The position numbers were made by a program, and so were the translations under genes. Positions 37,430-45,610 of a DNA stretch of 64,000 bases are shown here, one piece after another. A model generated the notes under the pieces. The model saw only the letters and a list, made by a program, of their open reading frames with translations, searched no databases and had not been told where the DNA came from. Numbering within the stretch: the stretch's first letter is position 1; each line of letters starts with the position of its first letter. This stretch comes from Methylocystis silviterrae. GTDB taxonomy: Bacteria > Pseudomonadota > Alphaproteobacteria > Rhizobiales > Beijerinckiaceae. The stretch spans positions 62,001 through 126,000 of the forward strand of contig NZ_JABVWW010000004.1 in the NCBI RefSeq assembly GCF_013350005.1, written 5' to 3'.

Positions 37430-38026
37430 TTAGAACTTCACTTCCGGCGGCGATTGCGCCGCGCCGGCCGCGGAAAATTCCGCCATCGGCTTCGTGCCGG
37501 CGAAGAAGGTCTTCGCCCAGAGGAGCGTCGGGAAGGTGCGCAGCGACGTGTTGAATTCCCGCACCGCGTCGATGTAGTCGCGCCGCGCGACATTGATGCG
37601 GTTCTCGGTGCCTTCGAGCTGCGACTGCAGGGCGAGGAAGTTCTGGTTCGATTTCAGATCCGGATAGGCTTCGCTCACCGCGATCAGCCGGCCGAGCGCG
37701 CCGGTCAGTTGATTTTGCGCCTCCTGGAACTGCTTCATCTTTTCAGGATCGGTCAGCGAACCCGCGTCAACCTTGACGGACGTCGCCTTGGCGCGGGCCT
37801 CGACCACGGAGGTGAGCACGTCCTTCTCCTGCCTGGCGTAGCCCTTCACGGTCTCGACCAGATTGGGAATGAGATCGGCGCGGCGCTGATATTGCGACTG
37901 CACGTCCGACCACTTCGCCTTGGCGTTTTCTTCGAGCGTTGGAATCGTATTGTAGCCGCAGCCTGCAAGACCCAGGCTCAGAAAAATCGCGGCGGCGACG
38001 GCGCGCCAGCGGGAAAAGTCGCTCAT
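37430..38026 (-). CDS. LemA-family lipoprotein
   Basis: 198 residues from ATG 38026 (GGGAG upstream). The lipobox LGLAGCG ends the signal peptide; then NAKAKWSDVQSQYQRRADLIPNLVETVKGYARQEKDVLTSVVEARAKA is the LemA signature. LemA proteins are helical bundle proteins of unclear function, sometimes paired with TPM-domain proteins; no such partner is adjacent here. It abuts cysE. Confidence 0.9.
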   Translation of the reverse strand: MSDFSRWRAVAAAIFLSLGLAGCGYNTIPTLEENAKAKWSDVQSQYQRRADLIPNLVETVKGYARQEKDVLTSVVEARAKATSVKVDAGSLTDPEKMKQFQEAQNQLTGALGRLIAVSEAYPDLKSNQNFLALQSQLEGTENRINVARRDYIDAVREFNTSLRTFPTLLWAKTFFAGTKPMAEFSAAGAAQSPPEVKF

Positions 38027-38162
38027 ATAAAACTCCCAAAGAGCGGCGCGGCGCGCCAGCGATCGTCGCGCGGAATGTAAGGCGTGGCCCTCGCCAAGGA
38101 AAGGGCGCGGCTTAGCGCCGAAATGAGGTAGAATGCGTCTTGGCCGGAAGGATGCGGAGCAA

Positions 38163-38585
38163 ATGCAGATCGACGAGATCATAGGCAATTTCGAACTGCT
38201 CGATGAGTGGGAGGATCGCTACCGCTATCTCATCGAGCTTGGCCGCACGCTCGAGCCGCTGCCGAAAGACGCCTATACGGACGCGAACAAGGTGCGCGGC
38301 TGCGCCAGCCAGGTGTGGCTCGAAACGACGCCGACGCGCGACGCCGAGGGGCGGACCGCGCTCTCGTTTCGCGGCGACAGCGACGCGCATATCGTGCGCG
38401 GCCTCGTCGCGCTCGTGCTCGCGCTCTACTCGGGGCGGCCGGCGCAGGAGATCGTCGACACCGACGCTGCGCCGCTCTTCAAGGAGCTTGGCCTTTCCGA
38501 ACATCTGACGCCGCAGCGCGCCAACGGCCTGCGGTCCATGGTCGAGCGCATCAAGAAAGAAGCCAAAGAGGCGATGGCGGCGTAA
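38163..38585 (+). CDS. sufE: SufE-family cysteine desulfuration protein
   Basis: 140 residues from ATG 38163 (GGAG five bases upstream); ATG 38133 would add ten residues. The sulfur-accepting Cys47 is in KVRGCASQVWL. It passes sulfur from SufS to the Fe-S scaffold. No other suf genes are adjacent. A degenerate copy of its last ~60 bases plus the downstream repeat recurs at about 41290-41507, beyond the tandem-repeat gene. Confidence 0.93.
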   Translation: MQIDEIIGNFELLDEWEDRYRYLIELGRTLEPLPKDAYTDANKVRGCASQVWLETTPTRDAEGRTALSFRGDSDAHIVRGLVALVLALYSGRPAQEIVDTDAAPLFKELGLSEHLTPQRANGLRSMVERIKKEAKEAMAA

Positions 38586-38744
38586 GCCCCCCTCCCCAGC
38601 CCTCCCCCGCTTCGCGGGAGAGGGAGTGAGACTCGGGCGTTTCATCGATGCCGCGCTGGCGTATCTATCCCGACGCCATAGCGCTGCGCTGCTCATTAGC
38701 GTCCCCTCTCCCGCGAAGCGGGGGAGGGACAGGGAGGGGGCGCC
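38586..38744. repeat. Intergenic palindromic repeat, copy A, after sufE
   Basis: Imperfect inverted repeat: CCCTCCCCCGCTTCGCGGGAGAGGG-type arm near the sufE stop and the matching CCCTCTCCCGCGAAGCGGGGGAGGG-type arm at the right end, with a smaller GC-rich middle. A clearly related copy lies at 41342-41507 and a partial arm at 43236-43255. It may also act as the sufE terminator. Confidence 0.85.
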
Positions 38745-38785
38745 AGTCCAGCAGCACTATGTTCTGTCATCGTTCGGCCGTTTCG

Positions 38786-38907
38786 CGACATGAGCGACGC
38801 GTAGGGCTGCGAAACCTTGCCGCGTCACGCCCGCCTTGAGCCGGGCATCCACGAATGCGCCCGTCTTCACGTGGAGAGCCCGTGGGACAAGCCCCGGCCA
38901 TGACGGG
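38786..38907. repeat. Second palindromic repeat upstream of the tandem-repeat gene
   Basis: Two arms in inverted orientation, one around GCCCGCCTTGAGCCGGGCATCC and the other ending GACAAGCCCCGGCCATGACGG. Translated on the minus strand it gives the SWPGLVP/DARLKAGVT-type peptides often mis-annotated as small ORFs in alphaproteobacteria. With the preceding repeat it fills most of the 420-base gap; I see no gene there, and no clear promoter up to 39005. Confidence 0.7.
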
Positions 38908-39005
38908 CTGGCGCAACGCGTCTCGCGCCGCCGGCGCCTCTCGCGCAACGGCTCCGCTCATGTTACGCTTGTCGAATATTAGAGAAGATATCGCTGGGGC
39001 ATTTT

Positions 39006-41261
39006 ATGGGATTTCAGTCGGCGATCGACGCCAAAGATAAATGTTTCCGTCGGATTTTTTTCGATGGCGTGGAAACGATAGCAGTTCATGCCGCGCTCTG
39101 GGCGATCTTCGCCTGTCTCACCCCGATCAAAGCCGATGCTGCGCCACGCACTTCGCATATGCGTAATGCGCAATCGGCGGAGCATTTCGCGAAGCGTGGA
39201 TCTTTGTCGCCGTCCGATAACAAGCGTTTCGAGTTATTGGCGCGCGAAGCGGAGGCGTTTTACAAGCGAGGAATTGCATCTGGAGATAAAGCCGCGTTTG
39301 ACGCCGCTATTGATCGCTGGAAAAAACTTTTGGACCTGCTCCCGCGCAGGACGTTTCCGCTCCAATGGGCGGGTATTCAGAACAATCTCGGCAATACGCT
39401 TTGGGCGCGCGAGGAGCGGGAGAGCGGGACGGCGACGCTGCAACAGGCGGTCGCCGCCTACCGAGAGGCGCTCAAAGAAAGGACGCGCGCGCGATCTCCG
39501 CGAGATTGGGCGGCGACGCAGAATAATCTCGGCGCCGCGCTTCAACTGCTCGGGACGCGGGAGAGCAGTAGAACAACCCTGGAGCAGGCCGCGGCGGCCC
39601 TGCGCGAGGCGCTAAAGGAGTGGACGCGCGAGCGGGTTCCGCATCACTGGGCGATGGCCCAGAATAACCTCGGCAATGCGCTTCGTGCGCTCGGCGAGCG
39701 AGAGAGCGGGACGGCGACGCTGCAACAGGCCGTCGCCGCTTACCGCGAGGCGCTCAAGGAATACACGCGCGCGCAGAATCCGCTCCGATGGGCGATGGCC
39801 CAGAACAATCTCGGCTTTGCGCTTTTGCGGCTGGGGGAACGCGAGAGCGGGACGGCGGCCTTGCAACAGGCCGTCACCGCTTACCGTGACGCTCTCAAGG
39901 AATACACGCGCGCGCAGAATCCGCTCCGATGGGCGATGGCCCAGAACAATCTCGGCTTTGCGCTTATGCGGCTCGGCGAGCGCGAGAGCGGGACGGCGAC
40001 CTTGCAACAGGCCGTGGCGACTTTGCGAGAGGCGCTCAAGGAAAGGACACGCGAGCGCGTTCCGCTCGACTGGGCGATGACCCAGAACGATCTTGCAGTC
40101 GCGCTGGCGCGGCTCGGCGAACGCGAGAGTGGGACGGCGACCCTGCAACTAGCCGTGTCGACTTTGCGAGAGGCGCTCCAGGAAACGACGCGCGAGCGGG
40201 TTCCGGTCCAATGGGCGACGACGCAGAGCAATCTCGGCCTTGTGCTTACGAGACTAGGCGAACGCGAGAGCGATCCGGCGACGCTGAGACAGGCAGCGGC
40301 GGCTTTCAAAGAGGCGCTTCTCGAAAGGACGCGCGAGCGGGTTCCGTTCGATTGGGCGATGACCCAGAACAATCTCGGCCTTGCGCTTTTTAGACTAGGC
40401 GAACGCGAAAGCGATCCAGCGACGCTGAGACGGGCCACGGAGGCCTTCCGTGAGGCGCTCAAGGAATGGACGCGCGATCGGGTTCCACTCCAATGGGCTG
40501 GGACTCAGAACAATCTCGGCCTTGCGCTTATACGGCTCGGGGGGCGCGAGAGCGGAACGGCGACGCTGCAAGAAGCGGTGGCGGCTTTCCGCGCGGTCCT
40601 CACGGAAAGCACGCGCGAGCGTGTTCCCCTCGATTGGGCGACGACACAGAGCAATCTGGGGAGTGCGCTAACGACGCTCGGTGAGCGCGAGAGCGGTTGG
40701 GCGACGCTCCAAGAAGCGGTGACGGCTTTCCGCGAGGCGCTCAAGGAAAGAACGCGCGAGCGCGTTCCCCTCGACTGGGCGACGACACAGAACAATCTGG
40801 GGAGTGCGTTGGCGCGGCTTGGGGAGCGCCAGAGGGGAACGACGGCTCTGCAAGAGGCCATAGCGGCCTTCCGCGAGGCGCTCAAGGAAAGGACACGCGA
40901 GCGCGTTCCGCTCGATTGGGCGATGACGCAGAATAATCTTGGGGGTGCGCTAGCGAAGCTCGGCGAACGCGAGAGCGGAACAGCGACTCTGGAACAGGCC
41001 GTAGCGGCCTTCCGGGAGGCGCTCATGGAAAGGACGCGCGACCGCGTTCCGCTCGATTGGGCGATGACGCAGAACAATCTGGGACTTGCGCTGGCGGCGC
41101 TCGGTGAACGCGAGAGCGGGACAAAGACGCTGCAACATGCGGTCGCCGCCTATCGCGAGGCGCTTGAGGAATGGACGCCCGAAGCTGCTTCCTACCAGCA
41201 TGAATTAGCGCAGCGAAATCTCAGTCGCGCGCAGGCTTTAATTGCGCGACGAAGAAGATAG
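39006..41261 (+). CDS. TPR-like protein with 13 tandem 47-residue repeats
   Basis: 751 residues. After an N-terminal hydrophobic stretch that could be a signal peptide (ALWAIFACLTPIKADA) and a helical linker, 13 near-regular 47-residue units run from about residue 125 to the end, each with the pattern QNNLGxAL..LGERESGTxTLQxAVxAxREALKERTRxRVPLxWAxT. These are TPR-like helical pairs, suggesting a protein-binding superhelix. Units 3 and 4 are almost identical in DNA, so repeat number probably changes by recombination. Partner and role are unknown. It is bracketed by two copies of a sufE-end/repeat segment. Confidence 0.85.
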   Translation: MGFQSAIDAKDKCFRRIFFDGVETIAVHAALWAIFACLTPIKADAAPRTSHMRNAQSAEHFAKRGSLSPSDNKRFELLAREAEAFYKRGIASGDKAAFDAAIDRWKKLLDLLPRRTFPLQWAGIQNNLGNTLWAREERESGTATLQQAVAAYREALKERTRARSPRDWAATQNNLGAALQLLGTRESSRTTLEQAAAALREALKEWTRERVPHHWAMAQNNLGNALRALGERESGTATLQQAVAAYREALKEYTRAQNPLRWAMAQNNLGFALLRLGERESGTAALQQAVTAYRDALKEYTRAQNPLRWAMAQNNLGFALMRLGERESGTATLQQAVATLREALKERTRERVPLDWAMTQNDLAVALARLGERESGTATLQLAVSTLREALQETTRERVPVQWATTQSNLGLVLTRLGERESDPATLRQAAAAFKEALLERTRERVPFDWAMTQNNLGLALFRLGERESDPATLRRATEAFREALKEWTRDRVPLQWAGTQNNLGLALIRLGGRESGTATLQEAVAAFRAVLTESTRERVPLDWATTQSNLGSALTTLGERESGWATLQEAVTAFREALKERTRERVPLDWATTQNNLGSALARLGERQRGTTALQEAIAAFREALKERTRERVPLDWAMTQNNLGGALAKLGERESGTATLEQAVAAFREALMERTRDRVPLDWAMTQNNLGLALAALGERESGTKTLQHAVAAYREALEEWTPEAASYQHELAQRNLSRAQALIARRRR
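39378..41210 (+). repeat. 141-bp tandem coding repeats
   Basis: Thirteen head-to-tail 141-base units within the TPR-like gene, about 1.83 kb. The period is exactly three times 47, so gain or loss of a unit keeps the frame. Neighbouring units differ mostly at third positions except for the nearly identical units 3-4. Confidence 0.85.
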
Positions 41262-41290
41262 TATTCGCGTAGCTGCACTGGCGCGATCCG

Positions 41291-41507
41291 CGCTCGACGG
41301 TTGAGCGCATCCGAGGGAAGCGCGCGAGGCGATGGCGGCGTAGACCCCCACCCCCAACCCTCCCCCGCTTCGCGGCAGAGGGAGTCCGACTCGGCGCTTC
41401 ATCAACGTTGCGCCGACGCATCAATGCCGCGCTGGCTGCGCGGCGCCGCTCGTTAGGGTCCCCTCTCCCGCGAAACGGGGGAGGGACAGGGAGGGGGCGC
41501 AGGAGAT
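41291..41507. repeat. Degenerate duplicate of the sufE 3' end plus repeat, copy B
   Basis: Bases 41291-41341 align with the last ~55 bases of sufE: a GAGCGCATC block and GGCGATGGCGGCGTA before the stop are shared, but the frame is disrupted by a small indel. The palindromic repeat seen after sufE follows (41342-41507) at the same distance. The rest of the 383-base gap to 41644 holds no gene that I can support. Confidence 0.75.
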
Positions 41508-41644
41508 TCGGCGCTGACGAGCATACATGTCGCCGCGATGCGGTTGCCGGCATCGGACACGAAGACTTCGACGCTTGGCTGCGCCAAAGTCTCCTGCCAG
41601 ATGCGCTCAGCTCAAATGCGCTCGACCACAAAAAGCAGCCATCT

Positions 41645-41980
41645 TCAGATCGGCTCGGCGTGCAAAGTTTGGCGCCAATGGTCCCGTCGTTCTCTCAGAG
41701 CGCGCTCACGCCCATAGACAAGCTTCTCGACATCCACCCGTTCAACGATCTCGAATGTGAAGCTTGCGGCGCCATGTTCTCGCCAGGCGGTCTGCAGTGA
41801 GCGATGTGGGTCGACGCCCTGGCGAAGCGTGAACGACAGGCGGTTCCAGATCGTGGCGAGATCCGGCGCGCTGCCCGCCCATTGCTGGCCGGTCGTCACG
41901 CAGCGCACGACATAGACGCCGGCGACCGCCTTGCGTTCCTTGTAGGCGGCGACGGCCGCCTTCCTATCCTCCGGCTTCAA
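41645..41980 (-). CDS. GIY-YIG nuclease family protein
   Basis: 111 residues from TTG 41980, preceded by GGAGGG at 6 bases. GVYVVRCVTTGQQWAGSAPDLATIWNRLSF corresponds to the GIY-YIG core (GVY...WAG), followed by the conserved Arg/His-containing helix and an F.F.I.E segment (FTFEIVERVD). Small stand-alone proteins of this kind are common in alphaproteobacteria; their role is unknown. Divergent from the DUF2239 gene, sharing a control region. Confidence 0.8.
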   Translation of the reverse strand: MKPEDRKAAVAAYKERKAVAGVYVVRCVTTGQQWAGSAPDLATIWNRLSFTLRQGVDPHRSLQTAWREHGAASFTFEIVERVDVEKLVYGRERALRERRDHWRQTLHAEPI

Positions 41981-42024
41981 GATTCACCCTCCAATTTGTC
42001 TACGGCCAGGCCGCTCACACAATT

Positions 42025-42069
42025 TATACCCGGATGATATTTACAAAAGCAAAATTACCCGGGTAATAT
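42025..42069 (+). promoter_or_regulatory. Promoter with two operator-like palindromes before the DUF2239 gene
   Basis: A perfect 14-base palindrome ATTACCCGGGTAAT (42054-42067) lies between -35 TTTACA (42040-42045) and -10 TAATAT (42064-42069), spacer 18. A second, weaker copy, TATACCCGGATGATAT, starts 29 bases upstream (42025-42040). Position and symmetry suggest a dimeric repressor. No regulator gene is adjacent. The region is also upstream of the divergent GIY-YIG gene. Confidence 0.6.
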
Positions 42070-42092
42070 ATGACTGCATTAGAGAGTCCTTC

Positions 42093-42752
42093 ATGCCGGA
42101 ATTTCTGTCCAAGCCTTGCACCGCTTTCCAGGGAACGCGCCGAATAGCTGCTGGCCCGCTGATCGATGTCGCGCGGGCTGTAAAGGCGGCGATGGACGCC
42201 AATCCCAATTGCTCCTTCCTCACTTTTGACGATGCGACCGGCGCTGTGGTGGACCTCGATCTGCGAGGCGAGACAGCGGAAATCGTGGCGCGCTTGGCGC
42301 AACGCGCCAACATGGAAGATCGCGCGAGGCGAACGCCTCGCCGCCCTGACGTCAGCGATGGGACGCCGGAGCGCGGCCGCGGCCGGCCGAAATTGGGCGT
42401 TGTCGCCCGGGAAGTGACATTGCTTCCCCGGCATTGGGATTGGCTGGCCTCGCAATCAGGCGGCGCGTCGCAGGCGTTGCGCAGGCTGGTGGATGAGGCG
42501 CGGCGCATGGACGGCGGCCGGAGCCAGGTCCGCGCCGCGCAGGCCGCGACCTACGCCTTCATCTCGGCGATGGCCGGCGACCTTGCGGGATTCGAGGAGG
42601 CGACGCGCGCCTTGTTCGCTGGGGATCGTGAGCGGTTCGCCGAACATAGCCGTGCTTGGCCGCCGGATATCCGATCCTACGCCGAAACCCTCATGACCAC
42701 TGGACTCGCCGCGCCGCAACAGGGAGAGCGGACCGATGCAGACCTACCTTGA
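42093..42752 (+). CDS. DUF2239 family protein
   Basis: 219 residues. The opening CTAFQGTRRIAAGPLIDVARAVKAA and the central GRGRPKLGVVAREVTLLPRHWDWLASQSGGASQALRRLVDEAR block are typical of DUF2239; the latter looks like a small helical, possibly ribbon-helix-helix-like region. Function unknown. It overlaps the next gene by 17 bases and is probably controlled by the upstream palindromes. Confidence 0.85.
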   Translation: MPEFLSKPCTAFQGTRRIAAGPLIDVARAVKAAMDANPNCSFLTFDDATGAVVDLDLRGETAEIVARLAQRANMEDRARRTPRRPDVSDGTPERGRGRPKLGVVAREVTLLPRHWDWLASQSGGASQALRRLVDEARRMDGGRSQVRAAQAATYAFISAMAGDLAGFEEATRALFAGDRERFAEHSRAWPPDIRSYAETLMTTGLAAPQQGERTDADLP

Positions 42753-43167
42753 ACCAACTCAAAAGGCAGGGCGCGCGCTCTTTATGCGCGGCATTCAAGG
42801 CGAGGTCGTCATGCTCAACCTGCTGCGCTTGCGCCAGGTGGCGGACTATGCCGCTAACCCCGAACTGGCGCCCGCGCGGCCGATCAGCGGCGCCGAGGCC
42901 TATGATCGCTACATCGCCCATACCCTCCCATATCTGACCGAAAGCGGCGGAGCGCTCCTCTTCCTTGGTGAAGGCGGCCCCTTCCTGATCGGCCCCGAGG
43001 GCGAGCGATGGGACCGCGCGACGCTCGTGAAGCAGAGCTCCGTGCAGGCCTTCATGGCCTTCGCCGGCCACGACGCCTATCTCGCCGGCCTCGGACATCG
43101 GACGGCCGCGGTCGAGGATTCGCGATTGCTGCCGCTGCTCCAATATCCACTTCCAAACGTCGATTGA
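42736..43167 (+). CDS. DUF1330-like (dimeric alpha/beta barrel) protein
   Basis: 143 residues. VVMLNLLRLRQVADYA, GAEAYDRYIAHTLPYLTESGGALLFLGEG and VKQSSVQAFMAFAGHDAYLAGLGHRTAAVEDSRLLPL match the DUF1330/dimeric ferredoxin-like fold. Function unknown. It forms a two-gene unit with the DUF2239 gene through a 17-base overlap. Confidence 0.8.
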   Translation: MQTYLEPTQKAGRALFMRGIQGEVVMLNLLRLRQVADYAANPELAPARPISGAEAYDRYIAHTLPYLTESGGALLFLGEGGPFLIGPEGERWDRATLVKQSSVQAFMAFAGHDAYLAGLGHRTAAVEDSRLLPLLQYPLPNVD

Positions 43168-43264
43168 ACATGACAGCAAGCACGAACGCCGCCGTCGTCG
43201 ACGAACTCATCTGGCGGGGCGCGAGTTTTTGAAGGCTCCCCTCTCCCGCGAAGCGGCGCGACCC

Positions 43265-43422
43265 ACCCTCCCCTTGAGGGGGAGGGTCGGACTGCGAAGC
43301 AGTCCGGGGTGGGGTGAACCCCCACCCAACGCTCTGCTCGCATCGTCTTTCTTCGGCGCTTCGCGTTTGTCACCCCGCCCCGAAGCGCTGCGCGCTTCGA
43401 CCCTCCCCCTCAAGGGGAGGGT
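43265..43422. repeat. Palindromic repeat, intergenic relative of the cobN insert
   Basis: Outer hairpins ACCCTCCCC...AGGGT (43265-43287 and 43400-43422), inner GGACTGC/GCAGTCC and GGGGTGGGGTGA...TCACCCCGCCCC arms. Order and sequence match the element inside cobN. A partial arm of the sufE-type repeat precedes it at 43236-43255. It lies between the convergent DUF1330 and DUF6456 genes and may terminate both. Confidence 0.85.
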
Positions 43423-43427
43423 AAGCC

Positions 43428-44285
43428 TTACACTCTCGGGCGATAATCCTCGGCGCCCCAATGCAGCAGCGCCTCCGCGCGGTCGCGGCCGCGCGCTTCG
43501 ACCGCGAGGCCGTAATGGCGCGCCAATCGATCGAGCGCGATTTTGAGCACGACTTTCGCCGAGCGCGGCGGCCAGCCGCGTTCGCTTTCGACAATCTCCA
43601 TGCCTTTCAGATAGCCGCAGACGTCGGTCAACAGGCCCGCCAGTTCCGGCCCGACGGCATCGACGGCGCGCGCGAGTCGCCGGCGCGCATCAATCGCAAC
43701 CTCGGAGACGGCGCCGGCGTCGGCGCCGCGGCGCGCCGCGTTGATCGAAGCCTCCCAATTCGCGGTCACGCGTTGCAAGAGCTGCGCCCGCTCGATGTCG
43801 CGGCGAAAGCGCTCGCCGGCTTCGAGCTGCGCGGCGTCGAGAAAGGTTCGCCCCTCGCGATCCTTTCGCCGCGCCAGCCAGGCGAGCGGACTTTCCGCAT
43901 CATTGACGAGCGTCGGACGCGCGGCCTTCTCGAGCTGACGCAGCGCATAGGATGCGTGCTGGGCGCGAAAGGGCTCCGCCTGATCGACGTCGGGCGCAGA
44001 CAATCGGCGCAGATAAGCGCGGCCGGCGTCGGTGAGCGCCAGCCGACGCTCGCCGCCGTCCTGCTCCCATCGCGCGAGTCCTTCGGCGAGCGCGGCGTCG
44101 GAGGCGGCCGCCGCAAATCGCGCGCGCGCCACGGTGACGCCTTTACGCGCGGCGAGCACGACGAGCGTCGAGGCTTCGAGCGGGCTGAGCGCGCCGCGCG
44201 CGCCAGGCTCGGCAAGCGCCTGCAGCAGCCGGCGCATGGCGCGGCCGGTTTCCTCCCTTGTTGGGGTCCCCGATCTTTTCTTCAT
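43428..44285 (-). CDS. DUF6456 domain-containing protein
   Basis: 285 residues. An N-terminal helix-rich region with a winged-helix look (ALSPLEASTLVVLAARKGV...LALTDAGRAYLRRL) is followed by the C-terminal DUF6456 block (LLTDVCGYLKGMEIVESERGWPPRSAKVVLKIALDRLARHYG, in pieces). Conserved in alphaproteobacteria; probably DNA-binding, function unknown. It overlaps the upstream DnaA-C-like gene by four bases. Confidence 0.85.
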   Translation of the reverse strand: MKKRSGTPTREETGRAMRRLLQALAEPGARGALSPLEASTLVVLAARKGVTVARARFAAAASDAALAEGLARWEQDGGERRLALTDAGRAYLRRLSAPDVDQAEPFRAQHASYALRQLEKAARPTLVNDAESPLAWLARRKDREGRTFLDAAQLEAGERFRRDIERAQLLQRVTANWEASINAARRGADAGAVSEVAIDARRRLARAVDAVGPELAGLLTDVCGYLKGMEIVESERGWPPRSAKVVLKIALDRLARHYGLAVEARGRDRAEALLHWGAEDYRPRV

Positions 44286-44626
44286 TGCGCGCTCCCTTGC
44301 GTGAGAAGGCCGCAGATCATGTCGCGCTGCGCGGCCAGCGCGGTTTCGAGCCGGCGGGCGCCGGCGTCGAACAACGGATCGTCGCGCAAGTCTTCGATCG
44401 TCGCGCAGGCGTGACGGACAGTGGCGCGGTCGCGCGCGAAAGCTTTGGCGCAGGCCGAAACGCTGGCGCCGAGGGCGACATGGTGGAGATAGACGGCGAG
44501 CTGACGCGCCCTCGCGACCGAGGCGCAGGAGCGGCGGGGGGAAAAAAGATCGGCGAAGGGCGCGCCCTGAGCGGCGGCGGCCGCGGCGGCGCTAAGCCCC
44601 GGAATAGGCGTCGGATCGAGAAACAT
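44282..44626 (-). CDS. DnaA C-terminal-like helix-turn-helix protein
   Basis: 114 residues from ATG 44626 (GGAG upstream). The block ARQLAVYLHHVALGASVSACAKAFARDRATVRHACATIEDL matches the DNA-binding domain IV of DnaA without the ATPase. Such small proteins usually precede the DUF6456 gene in alphaproteobacteria. Role unknown. The IS1595-type element is inserted about 70 bases upstream, between this gene and the divergent gene at 46687. Confidence 0.8.
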   Translation of the reverse strand: MFLDPTPIPGLSAAAAAAAQGAPFADLFSPRRSCASVARARQLAVYLHHVALGASVSACAKAFARDRATVRHACATIEDLRDDPLFDAGARRLETALAAQRDMICGLLTQGSAQ

Positions 44627-44680
44627 CGAGGTCTCCAGCTGGGTGGCGCGCAAGCGTAAGCTGGAAAATAATCCTATTCA

Positions 44681-44692
44681 AGGACAAAATAC
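44681..44692. repeat. Left flanking direct repeat of the IS1595-type element
   Basis: AGGACAAAATAC, identical to 46623-46634 at the other end. Best explained as the target-site duplication, perhaps extended by chance or by a pre-existing repeat. Confidence 0.7.
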
Positions 44693-44794
44693 CAACTATT
44701 GTAGTTGGCATACCCAATCGCAAGGAAATGGAATAAAATGAAATTCACCGATGCTCATTTCCGATTCGGGCGGCTACCTTGCGGACCTTCGATA

Positions 44795-45439
44795 ATGAAA
44801 TTCACTCTCACATTCGACGGTGATCTTCCCTCAACGGGAAATGGCGGGTCACGTAAGGCTCTAAAAAAGTGGGAGGTAAAAAAACATTTTGACCCTCAAC
44901 TAAGAGAATTGTGGGACACCCATCCATCGCTTGTTGAGCTTAAAAGGAATCCGACTTGGCCTATAACAGGCGCGTGGCGAGCAGACGCTCATCACAGTTA
45001 TAATATAATTGAAGATACGCCCCGCGAGCGGAAACCTAACGAAATCAATTTGATCGAACCTATAGTATGCGCAGGAAGATCGTTTGTCCCCTTAGTAAGA
45101 TCGTCGCTTGCCCTTCACTGTGGTCTTAAAATCTTATTTTTAAGGAAGGAGACTCCCGGAAAAATCTATCAAGGCGGGGATATAGATAACAGAATTAAAA
45201 CGTTGCTGGACGCTTTGTGCGCGCCTAACGACCCGTGTCTGGTTATAAAAGATGATACAACGATTAATGATCCTATTTTTTGCTTGGTCGAGGATGACGC
45301 TCTAATCTCAAGCCTGTCGATTGATACGCAAACCCTCTTAACCGGACAAGGCGCTAACGTTGCATCAGTAAGATTGGTGATTGAGGTTGATGTAAGAGTC
45401 GCTCAGTCTAGAGCATATAATTCACTTTTTCTTAGCTAA
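44795..45439 (+). CDS. Cargo protein of the IS, possibly RusA-like
   Basis: 214 residues from ATG 44795 (MKFTLTFDGDLPSTGNGG); ATG 44738 would add 19 residues from GC-richer sequence. AT-rich codons differ from the host. GGDIDNRIKTLLDALCAP followed by EDDALIS is reminiscent of the Asp-rich metal site of RusA Holliday-junction resolvases (D.DN..K...D...D), so a nuclease is possible, but the rest is unfamiliar and I do not assign a function. It lies inside the IS1595-type element, convergent with the small ORF and transposase. Confidence 0.65.
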   Translation: MKFTLTFDGDLPSTGNGGSRKALKKWEVKKHFDPQLRELWDTHPSLVELKRNPTWPITGAWRADAHHSYNIIEDTPRERKPNEINLIEPIVCAGRSFVPLVRSSLALHCGLKILFLRKETPGKIYQGGDIDNRIKTLLDALCAPNDPCLVIKDDTTINDPIFCLVEDDALISSLSIDTQTLLTGQGANVASVRLVIEVDVRVAQSRAYNSLFLS

Positions 45440-45604
45440 TTTACTTTTATCGATAATCAACTTCATAGCAATTTCGAATAGATTTCCAGATTCATCAACT
45501 TTCAATTCCCTCGCGGTATTCAAGAACCGCGAGGATTGTTCCATGTCTTCTATTTTCTGTTTTTCTTTTCGCGTGATGCCGCGAGCTTTGGGCTTCTTAT
45601 CCAC
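45422..45604 (-). CDS. Small lysine-rich protein behind the transposase
   Basis: 60 residues from GTG 45604 with GAGG four bases upstream. Highly charged: MDKKPKARGITRKEKQKIED at the start and KSKLAKKK at the end. It begins 6 bases after the transposase stop on the same strand, so it could be cotranscribed. Its last 18 bases overlap the end of the convergent cargo gene. No family recognised. Confidence 0.45.
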   Translation of the reverse strand: MDKKPKARGITRKEKQKIEDMEQSSRFLNTARELKVDESGNLFEIAMKLIIDKSKLAKKK

Positions 45605-45610
45605 TGTGCC

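Noticed and set aside
38757-38961. Small minus-strand ORFs with SWPGLVP/DARLKAG peptides
   Set aside because: These peptides come from translating a palindromic intergenic repeat and are a common mis-annotation.
39378-41210. Regular repeats resembling a CRISPR array
   Set aside because: The 141-base period is a whole number of codons and the repeats are contiguous without unique spacers; they encode a TPR-like protein.
43207-43546. ORFs on both strands over the intergenic repeats next to the DUF6456 gene
   Set aside because: Their sequences (PTLPLKGRV, SPGWGE types) are translated hairpin arms; no independent gene signal.
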